Assembly: GCA_016841965.1 (NCBI GenBank)
Contig: JAEANN010000054.1
Coordinates: 62,001 to 126,000 of the forward strand
Origin: Candidatus Roseilinea mizusawaensis
GTDB taxonomy: Bacteria > Chloroflexota > Anaerolineae > J036 > Brachytrichaceae
Length of the DNA stretch: 64,000 nt
Reading direction: 5' to 3'
Part shown: in pieces, positions 49,258-59,492 of the stretch
Layout of the letters: each line of letters begins with the position of its first letter
How positions within the stretch are numbered: position 1 is the first letter of the stretch
Position numbers and translations under genes: made by a program
Notes under the pieces: generated by a model
Databases searched by the model: none
Told to the model about the DNA's origin: nothing
What the model saw: only the letters and a program-made list of their open reading frames with translations

Positions 49258-51624
49258 GTGAATGAGAAGCACCTGAACACCCTGGAATTGCCAAAGATTC
49301 TGGAGCGATTGACTGCCTATTGCAGCTTTTCGGCCAGCGTCGAATTGGCGCGCGCCCTGCGGCCGGCCACGGATGCCGCTGAAGTGCAACGCCGGGTTTC
49401 AGAGACAACCCAGGCCCGCGCGGCGCTGCAGGCAAACGACACTCTGAGCATCGGCGGGGCGCGCGATGTGCGCGAACGCGCCGAGTTCGCGGCCCGCAGC
49501 GGCGTGCTTGACCCCTCTGAGCTGCTCAACATCCGCGATACGCTGATCAGCGCGCGCACTGTGCAGCGCGCCTTGTCGCGCTACGCGGCGATGTACCCGC
49601 AGTTGACGGCGATTACGAATCAGATCGAGCCGTGCGGGGGTCTGATCGCTGAAATCACCCGCTGCATCGACGAGAAAGCCGAAGTGCGCGATAGCGCATC
49701 AGCCGAGCTATCGAACATCCGACGCGAAGTGCGTCTGGTCCACGACCGGCTGATGCAGAAACTCCAGCGCCTGATCAGCGACAGCAGTAACACGCCATGG
49801 TTACAGGAGCCGATCATCACCCAGCGCGGTGGGCGTTACGTGATTCCGGTCAAGGCCGATCACAAAGGACGCATCGCCGGCCTGATCCACGACCAGAGCG
49901 CCAGCGGCATGACGGTCTTCATCGAGCCGTTAGCAACGCTGGAATTGAACAACCAGTGGCGCGAATTGCAGTTGGCCGAGGCGCGCGAAGTGCGGCGCAT
50001 TTTGGGGAATCTGTCTGCCCTGGTAGGCCAGGAGGCTGCGTTCATCGTTCGCACCGTCGAAGCGTTGGCGCAATTCGATCTGGCGCTGGCCAAGGCCAAA
50101 TATGCCGACGCGATTCGCGGCGTGGCAGCCGGTGCATCCGCGCCACGTGTGATCGAGTTGCGCCAGGCCCGGCATCCCTTGCTCAATGCAGATACGGTGG
50201 TGCCAATTGATGTGCGGATGAACGACGACGCACGCTTACTGGTGATTACCGGCCCAAACACCGGCGGCAAGACGGTGGCGCTGAAAACGATCGGCCTGCT
50301 GGCAGCCATGCACCAGTGTGGGTTGCACGTGCCGGCCGAGTCAGCTACATTGCCTGTGTTCGAGCACATCTACGCAGATATCGGTGACGAGCAATCCATC
50401 GAGCAAAGCCTATCCACGTTCAGCGCACATTTGACGAATTTGGTGTCATTTCTGGGAAACGTGGATGCGCAATCGCTGGTGCTGCTCGACGAGTTGGGCG
50501 CAGGCACCGACCCGACCGAGGGCGCCGCTTTGGCGCGCGCGATCCTGGAACATCTGCTCGCATCCGGCGCGCTGTGTGTGATCGCTACGCACTACCCGAA
50601 TCTGAAGGCGTGGGCCTACATGACCGACGGCGCCCAGAACGCCAGTGTCGCGTTTGACGACGAGACGCTGAGGCCGTTGTACACCTTGCAGATCGGCCTA
50701 CCCGGCAAGTCGAACGCTTTCGCCATCGCCCAGCGCCTGGGCGTGCCGCCGGATGTGCTGCAAAAGGCGCAGCGTTACATCGACGCCAGCGACGCCCGCA
50801 CGGAGGATATGCTGGCGGAGATTGCCAAATTGCAGCGCCAGGCTGAATTGGCCCGCCAGGCCGCCGCCCGGGCGCAGCGCGAAGCTGAGGCGAATGCGGA
50901 CAAGATTCGCGCCCGGCTGGCCGGCATTGAAGATGAGCGGCGGGCATTGCTGGCCGAGGCGCGCGAGGATGTGAACCGCGAGGTCGAGGCGTTGCGCGCC
51001 GAGGTGCGCCGGCTGCGCAGCCGTGTGTTAGCCGCCGGCGGCGCGCTTGACGAAATCAAAGCTTTTGAGCGCGAAGCCGAGCGACTCGAAGAGCAAGCCG
51101 AGCGCGAAGCAGCGCGCGTAACGACCCGCGAGGCACCCAGGCCGGCGCCTGCCCCACTTCAGCAAAAGCGGCCCTTGCGCCCCAACGACCGCGTGCGCGT
51201 GCGCTCACTCGGCGCAGATGGCGTGATCGGCGCCATCACCGGCGAGGATGCCGACGTACAGGTAGGGCGCATGAGAATGCGTGTCAAGCTGAGCGACCTA
51301 GAGCGTTTGCACACGGCGCCGGCACAAGACAGGCCCTCCGAACAGCTATACGAATCCTTCGACCGCCCGGCGTCGCCGGGCATGGAACTCGACCTGCGCG
51401 GCCTGACCTCCGATGAAGGCGTGACACGGCTGGAGCAGTATCTCGAGCGTGCGGTGCGGGCGTCGTTACCTTTCGTGCGCGTCATCCACGGCAAGGGCAC
51501 GGGCGCGCTGCGCCGGGCAATCCACACTGCCATCAAAGACAACCCGCTGGTCAAGTCGTTTGAGACCGGCCAGGATGGCGAGGGTGGCGATGGCGTCACC
51601 GTGATAAAACTGGTTGATATCTGA
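49258..51624 (+). CDS. mutS2: MutS2 family ATPase/endonuclease
   Basis: The 788-residue length is normal for MutS2, which acts on recombination intermediates or collided ribosomes rather than mismatches. The core has Walker A ITGPNTGGKTVALKT near residue 332, VLLDELGAGTDPTEG near 410 and the ATHYPNLKAW switch. A coiled coil (about 510-620, rich in RAEVRRLRSR-like heptads), a KOW-like segment (RPNDRVRVRSLGADGVIG) and a C-terminal Smr nuclease domain with LDLRGLTSDE and HGKGTG near 743 follow. GTG 49258 gives the family N-terminus (NEKHLNTLELPKIL); no ribosome site precedes it. Confidence 0.96.
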   Translation: MNEKHLNTLELPKILERLTAYCSFSASVELARALRPATDAAEVQRRVSETTQARAALQANDTLSIGGARDVRERAEFAARSGVLDPSELLNIRDTLISARTVQRALSRYAAMYPQLTAITNQIEPCGGLIAEITRCIDEKAEVRDSASAELSNIRREVRLVHDRLMQKLQRLISDSSNTPWLQEPIITQRGGRYVIPVKADHKGRIAGLIHDQSASGMTVFIEPLATLELNNQWRELQLAEAREVRRILGNLSALVGQEAAFIVRTVEALAQFDLALAKAKYADAIRGVAAGASAPRVIELRQARHPLLNADTVVPIDVRMNDDARLLVITGPNTGGKTVALKTIGLLAAMHQCGLHVPAESATLPVFEHIYADIGDEQSIEQSLSTFSAHLTNLVSFLGNVDAQSLVLLDELGAGTDPTEGAALARAILEHLLASGALCVIATHYPNLKAWAYMTDGAQNASVAFDDETLRPLYTLQIGLPGKSNAFAIAQRLGVPPDVLQKAQRYIDASDARTEDMLAEIAKLQRQAELARQAAARAQREAEANADKIRARLAGIEDERRALLAEAREDVNREVEALRAEVRRLRSRVLAAGGALDEIKAFEREAERLEEQAEREAARVTTREAPRPAPAPLQQKRPLRPNDRVRVRSLGADGVIGAITGEDADVQVGRMRMRVKLSDLERLHTAPAQDRPSEQLYESFDRPASPGMELDLRGLTSDEGVTRLEQYLERAVRASLPFVRVIHGKGTGALRRAIHTAIKDNPLVKSFETGQDGEGGDGVTVIKLVDI

Positions 51625-51658
51625 CGCGGGCCAAGACTGGCCATCTGCTTGACAGACC

Positions 51659-52942
51659 ATGACGCGAGAGAAGACCTTCCGGATTGCAACAATCCTGGCG
51701 ATCATCGCGTTGACGATTGTGATCGTCGAGCAGGTTTGGCGGTTTGGCCAGACGATCAGCGGTCTGCTCTCGGTGCTGGCCGGCGCGTGGTTCCTCGCGC
51801 TAGTCTTGCGCCCATTCATCACCCTGCTGCGCCGCCTGACGATTCCCCCACGCGTCGCGCAATGGGTAGGGCGCCGGTTTGGGCAACGGGCAGCCCAACG
51901 CCTGTCTGGCGCGCGGATGCCGTTTAGTGTAGCGGTTGGTCTGGTCTACATCACTGCCCTGGTGATCGTGTCTGGCCTCGTGACGATCGGCGTGGCCACC
52001 GGGCTGGATCAGATTCGCGCATTCGTCAATCGCCTGCCCGATTTTTCGACCGCGCTGCCGGGACAAATTCGCGCGCTGTGGGGGTCATTCGCAGCCCAAT
52101 TCGGGTTGGAACCAACCGCCATCGACCAGATTCTGTCGGCCGAGGCCATCACCACCCAAGTGCGCGACTCGATTGGCAACATTGCCCAGCAAACCTTGAG
52201 TCTGGCAGCGGGCACGGCCAACCTGGTGGCGCAACTGGCATTGATGCTGATCCTGAGCTTGTTCATGACGATGGAAGGCCGGCTGTTGCAGCGTCAGATC
52301 TTTCTGCTCATCCCGCGCGAAGCACACGAACCGTTGATCGCCAGCTTTGCGGCGGTAGACCGCTCGTTCACCGGCTACCTGCGCGGCTATGTGTTCGCGG
52401 CGCTGATTCGCGGCGCAATTGCGCTGGCAGTGTGCAGCCTGTTTCAGATCAATTTCAGCGTGGTGATCTCGCTGCAATATGCCATCCTTTCGTTCATCCC
52501 GCTCTTGGGATCGCCACTGGGCATCATGGTGGCTGCCATCATCGCGCTGGTGGTGCGGCCCGATGCAGCTCTGGCAATAACAATCATCCTCTTGATTGCT
52601 GATCAGGTGGTGGCCTACATTATTCTGCCGCGCATCATGAGTGACATCGTGGGTGTGCCGGGGCTGGTGCAATTGGTATCGGTGACAATTGGCGTGCAGT
52701 TGATCGGGTTTTGGGGATTGCTGTTCAGCATCCCGTTTGTAGGCGCGGCGTATGCGCTGGCGTTTGACTTCTACTTGCCACGTATGCGCCGGTCGCAAGG
52801 GTTGCCAGAGACGGATAGCAGTCTGGAGGAGATTCTGCATGGCAAGCACAACAAGCCGCCGGCTGTTGCGTCGGCCGGAAGCTGGGTGGACGCGCCGGCC
52901 GGCGCAGCGGAGCGCCGCCAGAAAAGCGCAGGGCCGGTGTGA
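51659..52942 (+). CDS. AI-2E/PerM family membrane protein
   Basis: The 427-residue protein has about eight membrane helices in the PerM arrangement: two at the N-terminus, a soluble segment (DQIRAFVNRLPDF), then helices around FMTMEGRLLQRQ, LRGYVFAALIRG and FIPLLGSPLGIMVAAIIALV. Family members export AI-2, work as Na+/H+ antiporters or are uncharacterised. The last 50 residues form an Ala/Pro-rich tail. It begins 34 bp after mutS2. No strong ribosome site precedes the ATG. Confidence 0.9.
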   Translation: MTREKTFRIATILAIIALTIVIVEQVWRFGQTISGLLSVLAGAWFLALVLRPFITLLRRLTIPPRVAQWVGRRFGQRAAQRLSGARMPFSVAVGLVYITALVIVSGLVTIGVATGLDQIRAFVNRLPDFSTALPGQIRALWGSFAAQFGLEPTAIDQILSAEAITTQVRDSIGNIAQQTLSLAAGTANLVAQLALMLILSLFMTMEGRLLQRQIFLLIPREAHEPLIASFAAVDRSFTGYLRGYVFAALIRGAIALAVCSLFQINFSVVISLQYAILSFIPLLGSPLGIMVAAIIALVVRPDAALAITIILLIADQVVAYIILPRIMSDIVGVPGLVQLVSVTIGVQLIGFWGLLFSIPFVGAAYALAFDFYLPRMRRSQGLPETDSSLEEILHGKHNKPPAVASAGSWVDAPAGAAERRQKSAGPV

Positions 52943-53046
52943 GGCTGATTGCACTAGCCGGCGATGTGTTCAGGCAGCTATCACAGTCGCATCAGCGAGC
53001 CTTAACCGGCCTGCGCCTATGATGGGTTTATTCTGGAGAGATGACA

Positions 53047-53691
53047 ATGGGTTTGTTTGGCCGCAGGGATAAGGAAAACGAGATTCGCAAGATGGGCCGG
53101 TTGCCCCCCGGTCAGGCGCTGACCGAAAAGTTTCCGGTGTTGCACTACGGGCCGGTGCCCAGTTACGACATGTCGAAGTGGGACTTCCGCATCTTCGGCG
53201 CGGTAGAACAAGAGAAGCGCTTCACGTGGGAAGAATTCCAGCGCCTGCCGATGCGCACCGTGACTATGGATATCCACTGCGTGACCCGCTGGAGCAAATT
53301 CGACACCGTGTGGGAAGGGGTGTGGCTGCAAGACCTGATCGACCAGGGCATCGTGAAACTGAAGCCAACGGCAAAATACGTCATCGAACATTGCGAGTAT
53401 GGCTTCACCACCAATCTGGACATTGAACACTTTCTAAAGCCGACCACCCTGCTGGCGGTGAAATACAACGGACAGCCTTTGGAACCAGATCATGGCTATC
53501 CGGTGCGCGTTGTAGTCGGAGCCCTTCCCAACCAGGCGCAGGACCCGGACACGCGCTATTTCTGGAAGGGGGGCAAGTGGGTGCGCGGGCTGGAGTTCAG
53601 TGCAGTGGATAAGCCGGGATTTTGGGAGCAGGCCGGCTATCACAACATTGCGCGCGTGTGGCCCGAAGAGCGCTTTGAAGGGCAATGGTAG
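53047..53691 (+). CDS. Sulfite oxidase-like molybdopterin-dependent oxidoreductase
   Basis: The 214-residue protein matches the molybdopterin domain of sulfite oxidase-like (YedY/MsrP-type) enzymes. The Mo-coordinating cysteine lies in MDIHCVTRWSKFD near residue 78, and the pterin-binding GYPVRVVVGALPN segment follows near 157. There is no Tat signal, haem domain or membrane anchor, so it is a cytosolic stand-alone version. GGAG (53035-53038) is 8 nt before ATG 53047 but only 2 nt before ATG 53041, favouring 53047. The electron partner is unknown. Confidence 0.92.
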   Translation: MGLFGRRDKENEIRKMGRLPPGQALTEKFPVLHYGPVPSYDMSKWDFRIFGAVEQEKRFTWEEFQRLPMRTVTMDIHCVTRWSKFDTVWEGVWLQDLIDQGIVKLKPTAKYVIEHCEYGFTTNLDIEHFLKPTTLLAVKYNGQPLEPDHGYPVRVVVGALPNQAQDPDTRYFWKGGKWVRGLEFSAVDKPGFWEQAGYHNIARVWPEERFEGQW

Positions 53692-53713
53692 CCGGCCCTC
53701 GCGCGCCGCGACC

Positions 53714-55834
53714 TCAACGTGCTACATCCACCGGCCGGCCGGCATACGTTCCCGTCACGTGCGCCGTGCCGTCGCCTGCACGCACGTAGACCAGGCGGCC
53801 TTGCGCTGCGCCATCCACCTGCCCTTCTAGCCGGAACTGATCGGCGTTCAGGTCATAGTCGCCCACGCCCGTAAATGCCAGTCCGCGGCTGAAGCTACAT
53901 GCCTCTAGTGCAAACACTACGCGCTCGCCGCGCATCTCAAAAGACACCCTTCCTCCACGCGCGCACCCCACCGCAAGCCTGGCGACTCCATCCCAGTAAT
54001 AGTATTCGGGCAGGTGCTCGATCTCGTCGTTCAGCGAGCGCATGGCTTGCAGCGGATCGGCGAAGCGGGTCATATCGGCCGGCGCGATAGGCACATAGTC
54101 GTCCACCCAAATGTCCTCGCAGGATGTCTGGCGCTGGGCCGGCGGAATCGCCTCTACCAGAAAGCGCGTCACGGCATTGTCCACACAGCGGTTGCCCCGC
54201 CCGAACATGACGTGCGCCCCGCCGCGCGTGGTGATGAGATAGCCATCTTCCAGCCGGCTAAATACGCGCTGCCCATTGGCCAGAGGCGTGAGTGGATCGG
54301 CGCTGGCGGCCAGCACCAGCGCTGCAATGCCAGGGGCAGTGAATGGCCCAGGGCGGGGATTGCGCCGGCTCACAGCCGGCCAAAATACGCATGGCAGATC
54401 GCTGTAGAACAGCGCGCCCAGGCGCGGCGCACGGGCCAACACGGCTTCACCTCTATTCAGCCAGGTTGCCCCGCGCGCCAGCGGGGAGTCGCCCACATCC
54501 TCGGCATAGTCCAGGCATGTCACTGCATAGTAGGCCGCGTCTGAATACGTCGGGTCAGGCGCGACGGCCAGCGTGTCTGCATTCAGCCCCAGCGCACTGT
54601 AGAGCAGGCGTGCGAAGGGCACAAAATCGCCCCGCGCGCCGGCGGCAATGGCGCGCAACACCAGCAGGCGCGCATCGGGGGCGCTGAGATAGCCGGCCAC
54701 AGCCGTGTCGATATCCGAACGCGACAACTGGCGCGCGACCATCTCGCCCGTGCTCAACGGAAACTGGAATACGACCGGCCCCTGATCCACCGAGGCCAGC
54801 AGCCGGTCATAGGCGGCGTCAGGATCGCCGCCCATGTCGTCTGCGCAGCGCGCATTGCTGGCGCAGGCAATCAGCGTTTGCGCCAGCACATCCTCGAACG
54901 CCAGCGCAGATTCGGCGGCGTAGTCCACAGCCGATAGCGTCAGATCCACTGCGCCATCCAGCACCAGGCCGGCTGTTTGGGCGGGGTAGCGCGTGGCGTA
55001 GGCCTGGACGAATTGCGTGCCATAGCTCTCGCCGTACAACCACAGTCGGTCTGCGCCAACGATCTGGCGAAAGCGCTCCAGGTCTTCAACAGCCTGACGG
55101 GTGCTCAAGAAGGGCAACAGGTCTGCGGCGCCGGTCTGTGTGACACAAGCGTCGACAAAGGCCCGCGCTGCTTGCAGTAGGGCTGCGCGTTGGGCCGGTG
55201 CGCCGGCGCGGCGGTGAGTCGCGGTGTCGGCGGCAAAGTAGTCGGCTGCCGCCTGAGGACATTGGATGCCGCGCGACAGGCCGGTTCCACGCTGATCAAA
55301 GAACACAATGTCGAATCGCTCGCGGATGCGCCGATCATAGGCGCCCACGTAGGCATCGGCCAGCGCCAGACCAGACGATCCCGGCCCGCCCACTGCCACA
55401 ACCAGCATTCCTTTACGCAACCCAGAAGCCGGCAACACGCCGAATACCACCGGGATCGTCGCGCTGCTCGCTGTTACGGGCGCGTTGTGGTCCAGTGGCA
55501 TGTCAAGCGTGACGCAAGTGAACGCGCTGTCCGGGCAGGGTGTGGCCCCCAGGCGGGCGAGTGTGTCGGTGATTGAGGAGTGTCGCGTTTGAATATTGGC
55601 TTGCGGCATGACAGCGGGGGCAGTCAGAATGCGTTCAGGGATGGGCGTTGTGGCAGATGGCCTGCGCGTTGGCGCCGGCGCAGGCGGGGGCGGCGGCTGT
55701 GTCGTCGGCAAAATCGGCGCAGGACTGGGCGGGGGTGGCGCAGGATCCGGCGCTTCGGCGCATGCTACGCTCAGCATCAACAGCGCGGCTGCCGACAGAA
55801 GCGCCCTCAAACCCGCGTGCAATCGCCGAAGCAT
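53714..55834 (-). CDS. Lipoprotein alpha/beta hydrolase, TAP-like prolyl/tripeptidyl peptidase
   Basis: Of 706 residues, the N-terminus is a lipoprotein signal with lipobox LSVAC near residue 25, followed by a Pro-rich linker (residues 28-70). The hydrolase has the oxyanion segment VAVGGPGSSG, FFDQRGTGLS, the nucleophile elbow YGESYGTQ near residue 250, the Asp in ASADPLTPLANG and the His in RGGAHVMFG, with a TAP-like C-terminal domain. About 130 extra residues at the end form a beta-rich domain. It likely cleaves N-terminal peptides outside the membrane. It begins 39 bp after the GH127 gene on the same strand. Confidence 0.9.
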   Translation of the reverse strand: MLRRLHAGLRALLSAAALLMLSVACAEAPDPAPPPPSPAPILPTTQPPPPPAPAPTRRPSATTPIPERILTAPAVMPQANIQTRHSSITDTLARLGATPCPDSAFTCVTLDMPLDHNAPVTASSATIPVVFGVLPASGLRKGMLVVAVGGPGSSGLALADAYVGAYDRRIRERFDIVFFDQRGTGLSRGIQCPQAAADYFAADTATHRRAGAPAQRAALLQAARAFVDACVTQTGAADLLPFLSTRQAVEDLERFRQIVGADRLWLYGESYGTQFVQAYATRYPAQTAGLVLDGAVDLTLSAVDYAAESALAFEDVLAQTLIACASNARCADDMGGDPDAAYDRLLASVDQGPVVFQFPLSTGEMVARQLSRSDIDTAVAGYLSAPDARLLVLRAIAAGARGDFVPFARLLYSALGLNADTLAVAPDPTYSDAAYYAVTCLDYAEDVGDSPLARGATWLNRGEAVLARAPRLGALFYSDLPCVFWPAVSRRNPRPGPFTAPGIAALVLAASADPLTPLANGQRVFSRLEDGYLITTRGGAHVMFGRGNRCVDNAVTRFLVEAIPPAQRQTSCEDIWVDDYVPIAPADMTRFADPLQAMRSLNDEIEHLPEYYYWDGVARLAVGCARGGRVSFEMRGERVVFALEACSFSRGLAFTGVGDYDLNADQFRLEGQVDGAAQGRLVYVRAGDGTAHVTGTYAGRPVDVAR

Positions 55835-55873
55835 GAGCAGTAGTAGTTGGATAATCCGCAGGAGGCATACGGC

Positions 55874-57772
55874 TCAACTGCGGAACCACACGCGCATCTC
55901 ACCCGGCGCGCGGTTATCCCATACGCAATAGGGGACTGCCGTAACTTCAGCAGTGGTGTAGCGGGCCGGCCGGGCTGGCGCATACAGGCTGTGCGCCGGG
56001 GCCGGCTCTAACGCCTTGACTGCGCCACGCAACACGACCACGCCACCCAGCAGATCGGGGCGATAGTCTGCATCCCAGCGCGTATTCGGCGGGATGACGA
56101 TGCGGTCGAGCGGTGTAATGGGATTATCGACTTCTTCGAGACAATACACCACCGGCCCGCGCTGGATCGCCACGCGGCCCACCATCTGGCGCACCTGTGG
56201 ATGCGCGGCGATCAGACGCGTGGGCATGTCCAGATCGACTATCACCGCGTCGCCGGTTTGCCAGGCGCGCGCGATGGCGACATAGCCCTGCTGCGGCGCG
56301 CCGTTCACGCGCTTGCCGTTGACAGCCACTGTGTAGCGTTCACACCAGCCGGGGATGCGCACGTAAAGGGTGAACCTGGCCGGCTGATCTAACTGCACGT
56401 CGATCCGCACCGCGCCATCCCAGGGATAGTGAGTGGTCTGGCGCAGCACAACCAATCGGTCATGCAGCGCGGTGGTGGCCTCGCCCGCGGCGTACAGGTG
56501 CACCCAGATCGCGTCGTCGCCGGCAGAGTAGAAATATCCGCCTACGCTGGCGATCATGCGGGCGATATTGGGCGGGCAGCACGCGCAATCGAACCAGCCC
56601 TGCCGGTGATGCGCCCCGCGCGAGGCCAGCGGGTTCTCGTAGAAAAAGCGTGTCCCGTCCAGCGACACGCCGCTGATCGTGCCGTTGTACAGCGCGCGTT
56701 CCATCACATCGGCGTATTTACCATCGCCGCTGAACTGGAGCATGCGGTGGTTCCAAAAGACCATGCCAACGGCAGCGCAAGTCTCGGCATAGGCGGTCTC
56801 GTCTGGCAGGTCGTAGGCCGCCGTAAAGCCCTCGTTGCGCGCAGAAGGGCCGATGCCGCCGGTGAGGTACATACGCGCGTCGACGACGCTGTGCCAGATG
56901 CGCTCGCAGGCAGTCAACAGTGCTTCGTCGCCCGTCTCGTTGGCCAGATCGGCCATGGCCGAGTACAGGTACATGGCACGCACCGCATGGCCGGTGACAA
57001 CGTGCTGTTCACGCACCGGGAGATGCGACTGGTTGTACTGGTAAGTTCCGGCCCAGAAGGTGCGCGGATCTTCGCCACGCCGGCGGGCTTCGATGTCGAA
57101 GTAATGGGGCTGTCGGCCACGCTCATCCACAAAGTATTGCGCCAGCTTCAGGTAACGCCGGTTGCCAGTGGCGTGATACAGCTTGACCAGCGCCAACTCG
57201 ATCTCCTCGTGGCCGCAGTAGCCGCGCAGTTTGCCCTTGCCCCGGCCAAACACGCTGTCAATGTAGTCTGCATAGCGGCACATCACGTCAAGCAGTGATC
57301 GTTTGCCGGTGGCCTGATAGTGCGCCACAGCCGCTTCGATCAGGTGGCCGGCGCAATACAACTCATGGTTGTCGCGCAGATTGGTCCAGCGCCTGTCCAG
57401 CCCTTCGCGCTCGAACACGATGTAATGCGAGTTCAGATAACCGTCGGGCTGCTGCGCTTTGGCGAGTTTGGCAATGACGCGATCAAGCAGTTTGTCTAGT
57501 GCAGGGTCGGGATGGGCGGCTAGGGAATAACTGGCTGCCTCGATCCACTTGGCGGTATCCGAGTCCCAGAAGATGTGGGGGGGATTGGGCCGGCCTATCT
57601 TCCACTTCAGATCCAACGCGGCGATACGGCCAGTCGACACGAGCATGTCGTATTCAGCCGGAAGGGTCACCGCACGGTTGACCTCGATGCGCGGCGCCCA
57701 GAACTGATCGGCCAGTCGAACCTGTGTGAACGGTACAGGGATGAGTTTACGCGGGAATGGCATGGCCAGCAT
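55874..57772 (-). CDS. Glycoside hydrolase family 127 (beta-L-arabinofuranosidase-like)
   Basis: The approximately 632-residue protein matches GH127/DUF1680: an (alpha/alpha)6 barrel with [15 protein letters not shown] near the start, [16 protein letters not shown] near 265, and the zinc/catalytic cysteines in [12 protein letters not shown] near residue 400. In HypBA1 the corresponding cysteine is the nucleophile held by zinc. No signal peptide is evident, so it probably acts in the cytoplasm on arabinose-containing oligosaccharides. AAAGGA lies 2 nt before ATG 57772 and 11 nt before ATG 57763; the start is uncertain by three codons. Confidence 0.92.
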   Translation of the reverse strand: MLAMPFPRKLIPVPFTQVRLADQFWAPRIEVNRAVTLPAEYDMLVSTGRIAALDLKWKIGRPNPPHIFWDSDTAKWIEAASYSLAAHPDPALDKLLDRVIAKLAKAQQPDGYLNSHYIVFEREGLDRRWTNLRDNHELYCAGHLIEAAVAHYQATGKRSLLDVMCRYADYIDSVFGRGKGKLRGYCGHEEIELALVKLYHATGNRRYLKLAQYFVDERGRQPHYFDIEARRRGEDPRTFWAGTYQYNQSHLPVREQHVVTGHAVRAMYLYSAMADLANETGDEALLTACERIWHSVVDARMYLTGGIGPSARNEGFTAAYDLPDETAYAETCAAVGMVFWNHRMLQFSGDGKYADVMERALYNGTISGVSLDGTRFFYENPLASRGAHHRQGWFDCACCPPNIARMIASVGGYFYSAGDDAIWVHLYAAGEATTALHDRLVVLRQTTHYPWDGAVRIDVQLDQPARFTLYVRIPGWCERYTVAVNGKRVNGAPQQGYVAIARAWQTGDAVIVDLDMPTRLIAAHPQVRQMVGRVAIQRGPVVYCLEEVDNPITPLDRIVIPPNTRWDADYRPDLLGGVVVLRGAVKALEPAPAHSLYAPARPARYTTAEVTAVPYCVWDNRAPGEMRVWFRS

Positions 57773-57910
57773 TATCCTTTCATTGCGCCGGTTGTTGGCC
57801 GACACGTGGTGTCTCCTCGGCGAACTGGAATAACTGTACACCGTTCATCAGGGATGACACAAAAAGTGATGAGTTGCCTTTGTTGATCCCGGCAACACCG
57901 CAAGGCGACA

Positions 57911-58405
57911 TCACGCGCACAAGAGATTGGCCCATAGCCCGCAGTCGGCAGGGCCGCGGATGTAGTTGAAAGTGCCGATCGCAAGATTACTGCCTTTGCG
58001 AAGTTCCTCGACAACGACCATGTGGTTGTCATCGGGCTGGCGGTAAATAAACTGATCGGAGCGAAAAGCGCCGCCCCGGCGGAAAGTGGCCTGCCGGTCG
58101 CCCAGGTCAACCAGCGCAAAGGCGCGCACCAGGGTCTTGCCTTCCCAGGCAACCAGGCCCTCGTGGAAATGCTTCAGGCGCAGCGCCAGGCCGCCGGCGC
58201 CATCCGGCTCGATGGCCAGAAACTCGTACATGTACGGCCGGCCCTGTTTGAGCCAGCGAAACATGCCGATCATCACGCCGCCGGCCGGCGCGCTCCAGTG
58301 TTCATCGATCGCGTCGTCGCCGATATGGCCGTACCAGCTACCGGCCAGCCAGGCCAGATCATCAATCGCCGCGCGCAATGGGGTAGGAGGAATTGACTGG
58401 GCCAT
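57911..58405 (-). CDS. DUF6265 family protein
   Basis: The 164-residue protein has the DUF6265 pattern: LAWLAGSWYGH near residue 18, EHWSAPAGGVMIGMFRW near 35 and a beta-rich remainder with FEGLVAWE-like strands, suggesting a lipocalin-like barrel. No signal peptide and no known reaction. GAGG lies 6 nt upstream of ATG 58405. It is the last gene of the minus run after DUF3048. Confidence 0.82.
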   Translation of the reverse strand: MAQSIPPTPLRAAIDDLAWLAGSWYGHIGDDAIDEHWSAPAGGVMIGMFRWLKQGRPYMYEFLAIEPDGAGGLALRLKHFHEGLVAWEGKTLVRAFALVDLGDRQATFRRGGAFRSDQFIYRQPDDNHMVVVEELRKGSNLAIGTFNYIRGPADCGLWANLLCA

Positions 58406-58447
58406 GCGTTGCCTCGCGGGCTGATTGTAATGCCGGCGGGGCCACGC

Positions 58448-59461
58448 TTATTGCTGGGCCTTGACCGGGAAGTCGAGTGGCACCAACTGGATCCAGGTAA
58501 CGCCAGGCTTAAGCGCAATCGGGTTGCCGGCGAAGTCGACGAACTCCAGCACGCCGGGCTGGGCCGGCCTGCGCCAGTTGCCGTCGATCATTTTGCCGTC
58601 ACGGAAAACGCGCGCCAGTCCCTGCCCCCACAACTGGATTTCGATTGAGCGTGCGCCGCCCACATCTTCGACGATGCCGGTGACGGCATGGTGCGCATAG
58701 ACCACGATCACATTCGCGGCAGCCAGTTGCCGGCGGGTAATGCGCTCGGTATGCGGCGTTCGGCCATAGAAGCGTTTCCACAGCCGATCGGCCGCATCGT
58801 AGGCCCAGGTGACCGTCCCGCTGCCATAGGGCACGTTCACGGATTTGACCGGGATGCCGGCAGCAGGAGCGCCGGCTTCGAAGCGCCAGGCGCTGAAGGC
58901 GCTGGGGTGGTTCTTACCGCGCTGCTCCAGCACGGCCCAGGCATTGACAGCACTGGCAAACAGATTGTGCGGCACGCCGGCATCATTCGTGCGATACATC
59001 GGGCAGCCTTTGCAGCCCGAATAGCGGCCCAGGTCGGCCACCATCGTACGATCGTCAAGGTAAGCCGGCGACTGGCGCATTAGCCGTTGTACGCCGGGGC
59101 TGGCGCCTGAACATACCAGGCCGGCATCGAAAATCTGTGGCAGTTCCAGATCGATCAGCCGGCAACTGCGCACCGAGCCGACTTTCTCCGGCGCGTGGGT
59201 CAGATAGAGCGCGGTGAAGCGGGTGATGTTGCCTTCGGACAGATGCTCGACCACCACATCGGCCAGGCTCAGGCCGGTTTGAGGGCGCACGTTAGCCGTG
59301 TTGGCCACCTTGATGAGCAACGCGCGGCGCTGCAAGGCGGCATCGTCGAGCGGCAAGCCGGTGAATGGGTTGACGCCGCCGGCGCGCGCCGGCGCGCTCG
59401 CGCCAATCAGGGCAACGATCCCACACATCAGGACGAGGGGGTTTAAGCGTTGTTTGCTCAT
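58448..59461 (-). CDS. DUF3048 (YerB-like) exported protein
   Basis: The 337-residue protein starts with a signal peptide (KQRLNPLVLMCGIVALIGA, cut near ARA-GG) and contains the DUF3048 landmarks NPFTGLPLDDA, RRALLIKVANTANVRPQTGL and VVEHLSEGNITRF near residue 70, with VGSVRSCRL following. The C-terminal half has VNVPYGSGTVTWAYD. The role of the family is unknown; B. subtilis YerB is a lipoprotein. It starts 31 bp after the CobW-type gene. Confidence 0.9.
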   Translation of the reverse strand: MSKQRLNPLVLMCGIVALIGASAPARAGGVNPFTGLPLDDAALQRRALLIKVANTANVRPQTGLSLADVVVEHLSEGNITRFTALYLTHAPEKVGSVRSCRLIDLELPQIFDAGLVCSGASPGVQRLMRQSPAYLDDRTMVADLGRYSGCKGCPMYRTNDAGVPHNLFASAVNAWAVLEQRGKNHPSAFSAWRFEAGAPAAGIPVKSVNVPYGSGTVTWAYDAADRLWKRFYGRTPHTERITRRQLAAANVIVVYAHHAVTGIVEDVGGARSIEIQLWGQGLARVFRDGKMIDGNWRRPAQPGVLEFVDFAGNPIALKPGVTWIQLVPLDFPVKAQQ

Positions 59462-59492
59462 GCGCGTTTACCTTGACCTGTACTGGATTGGC

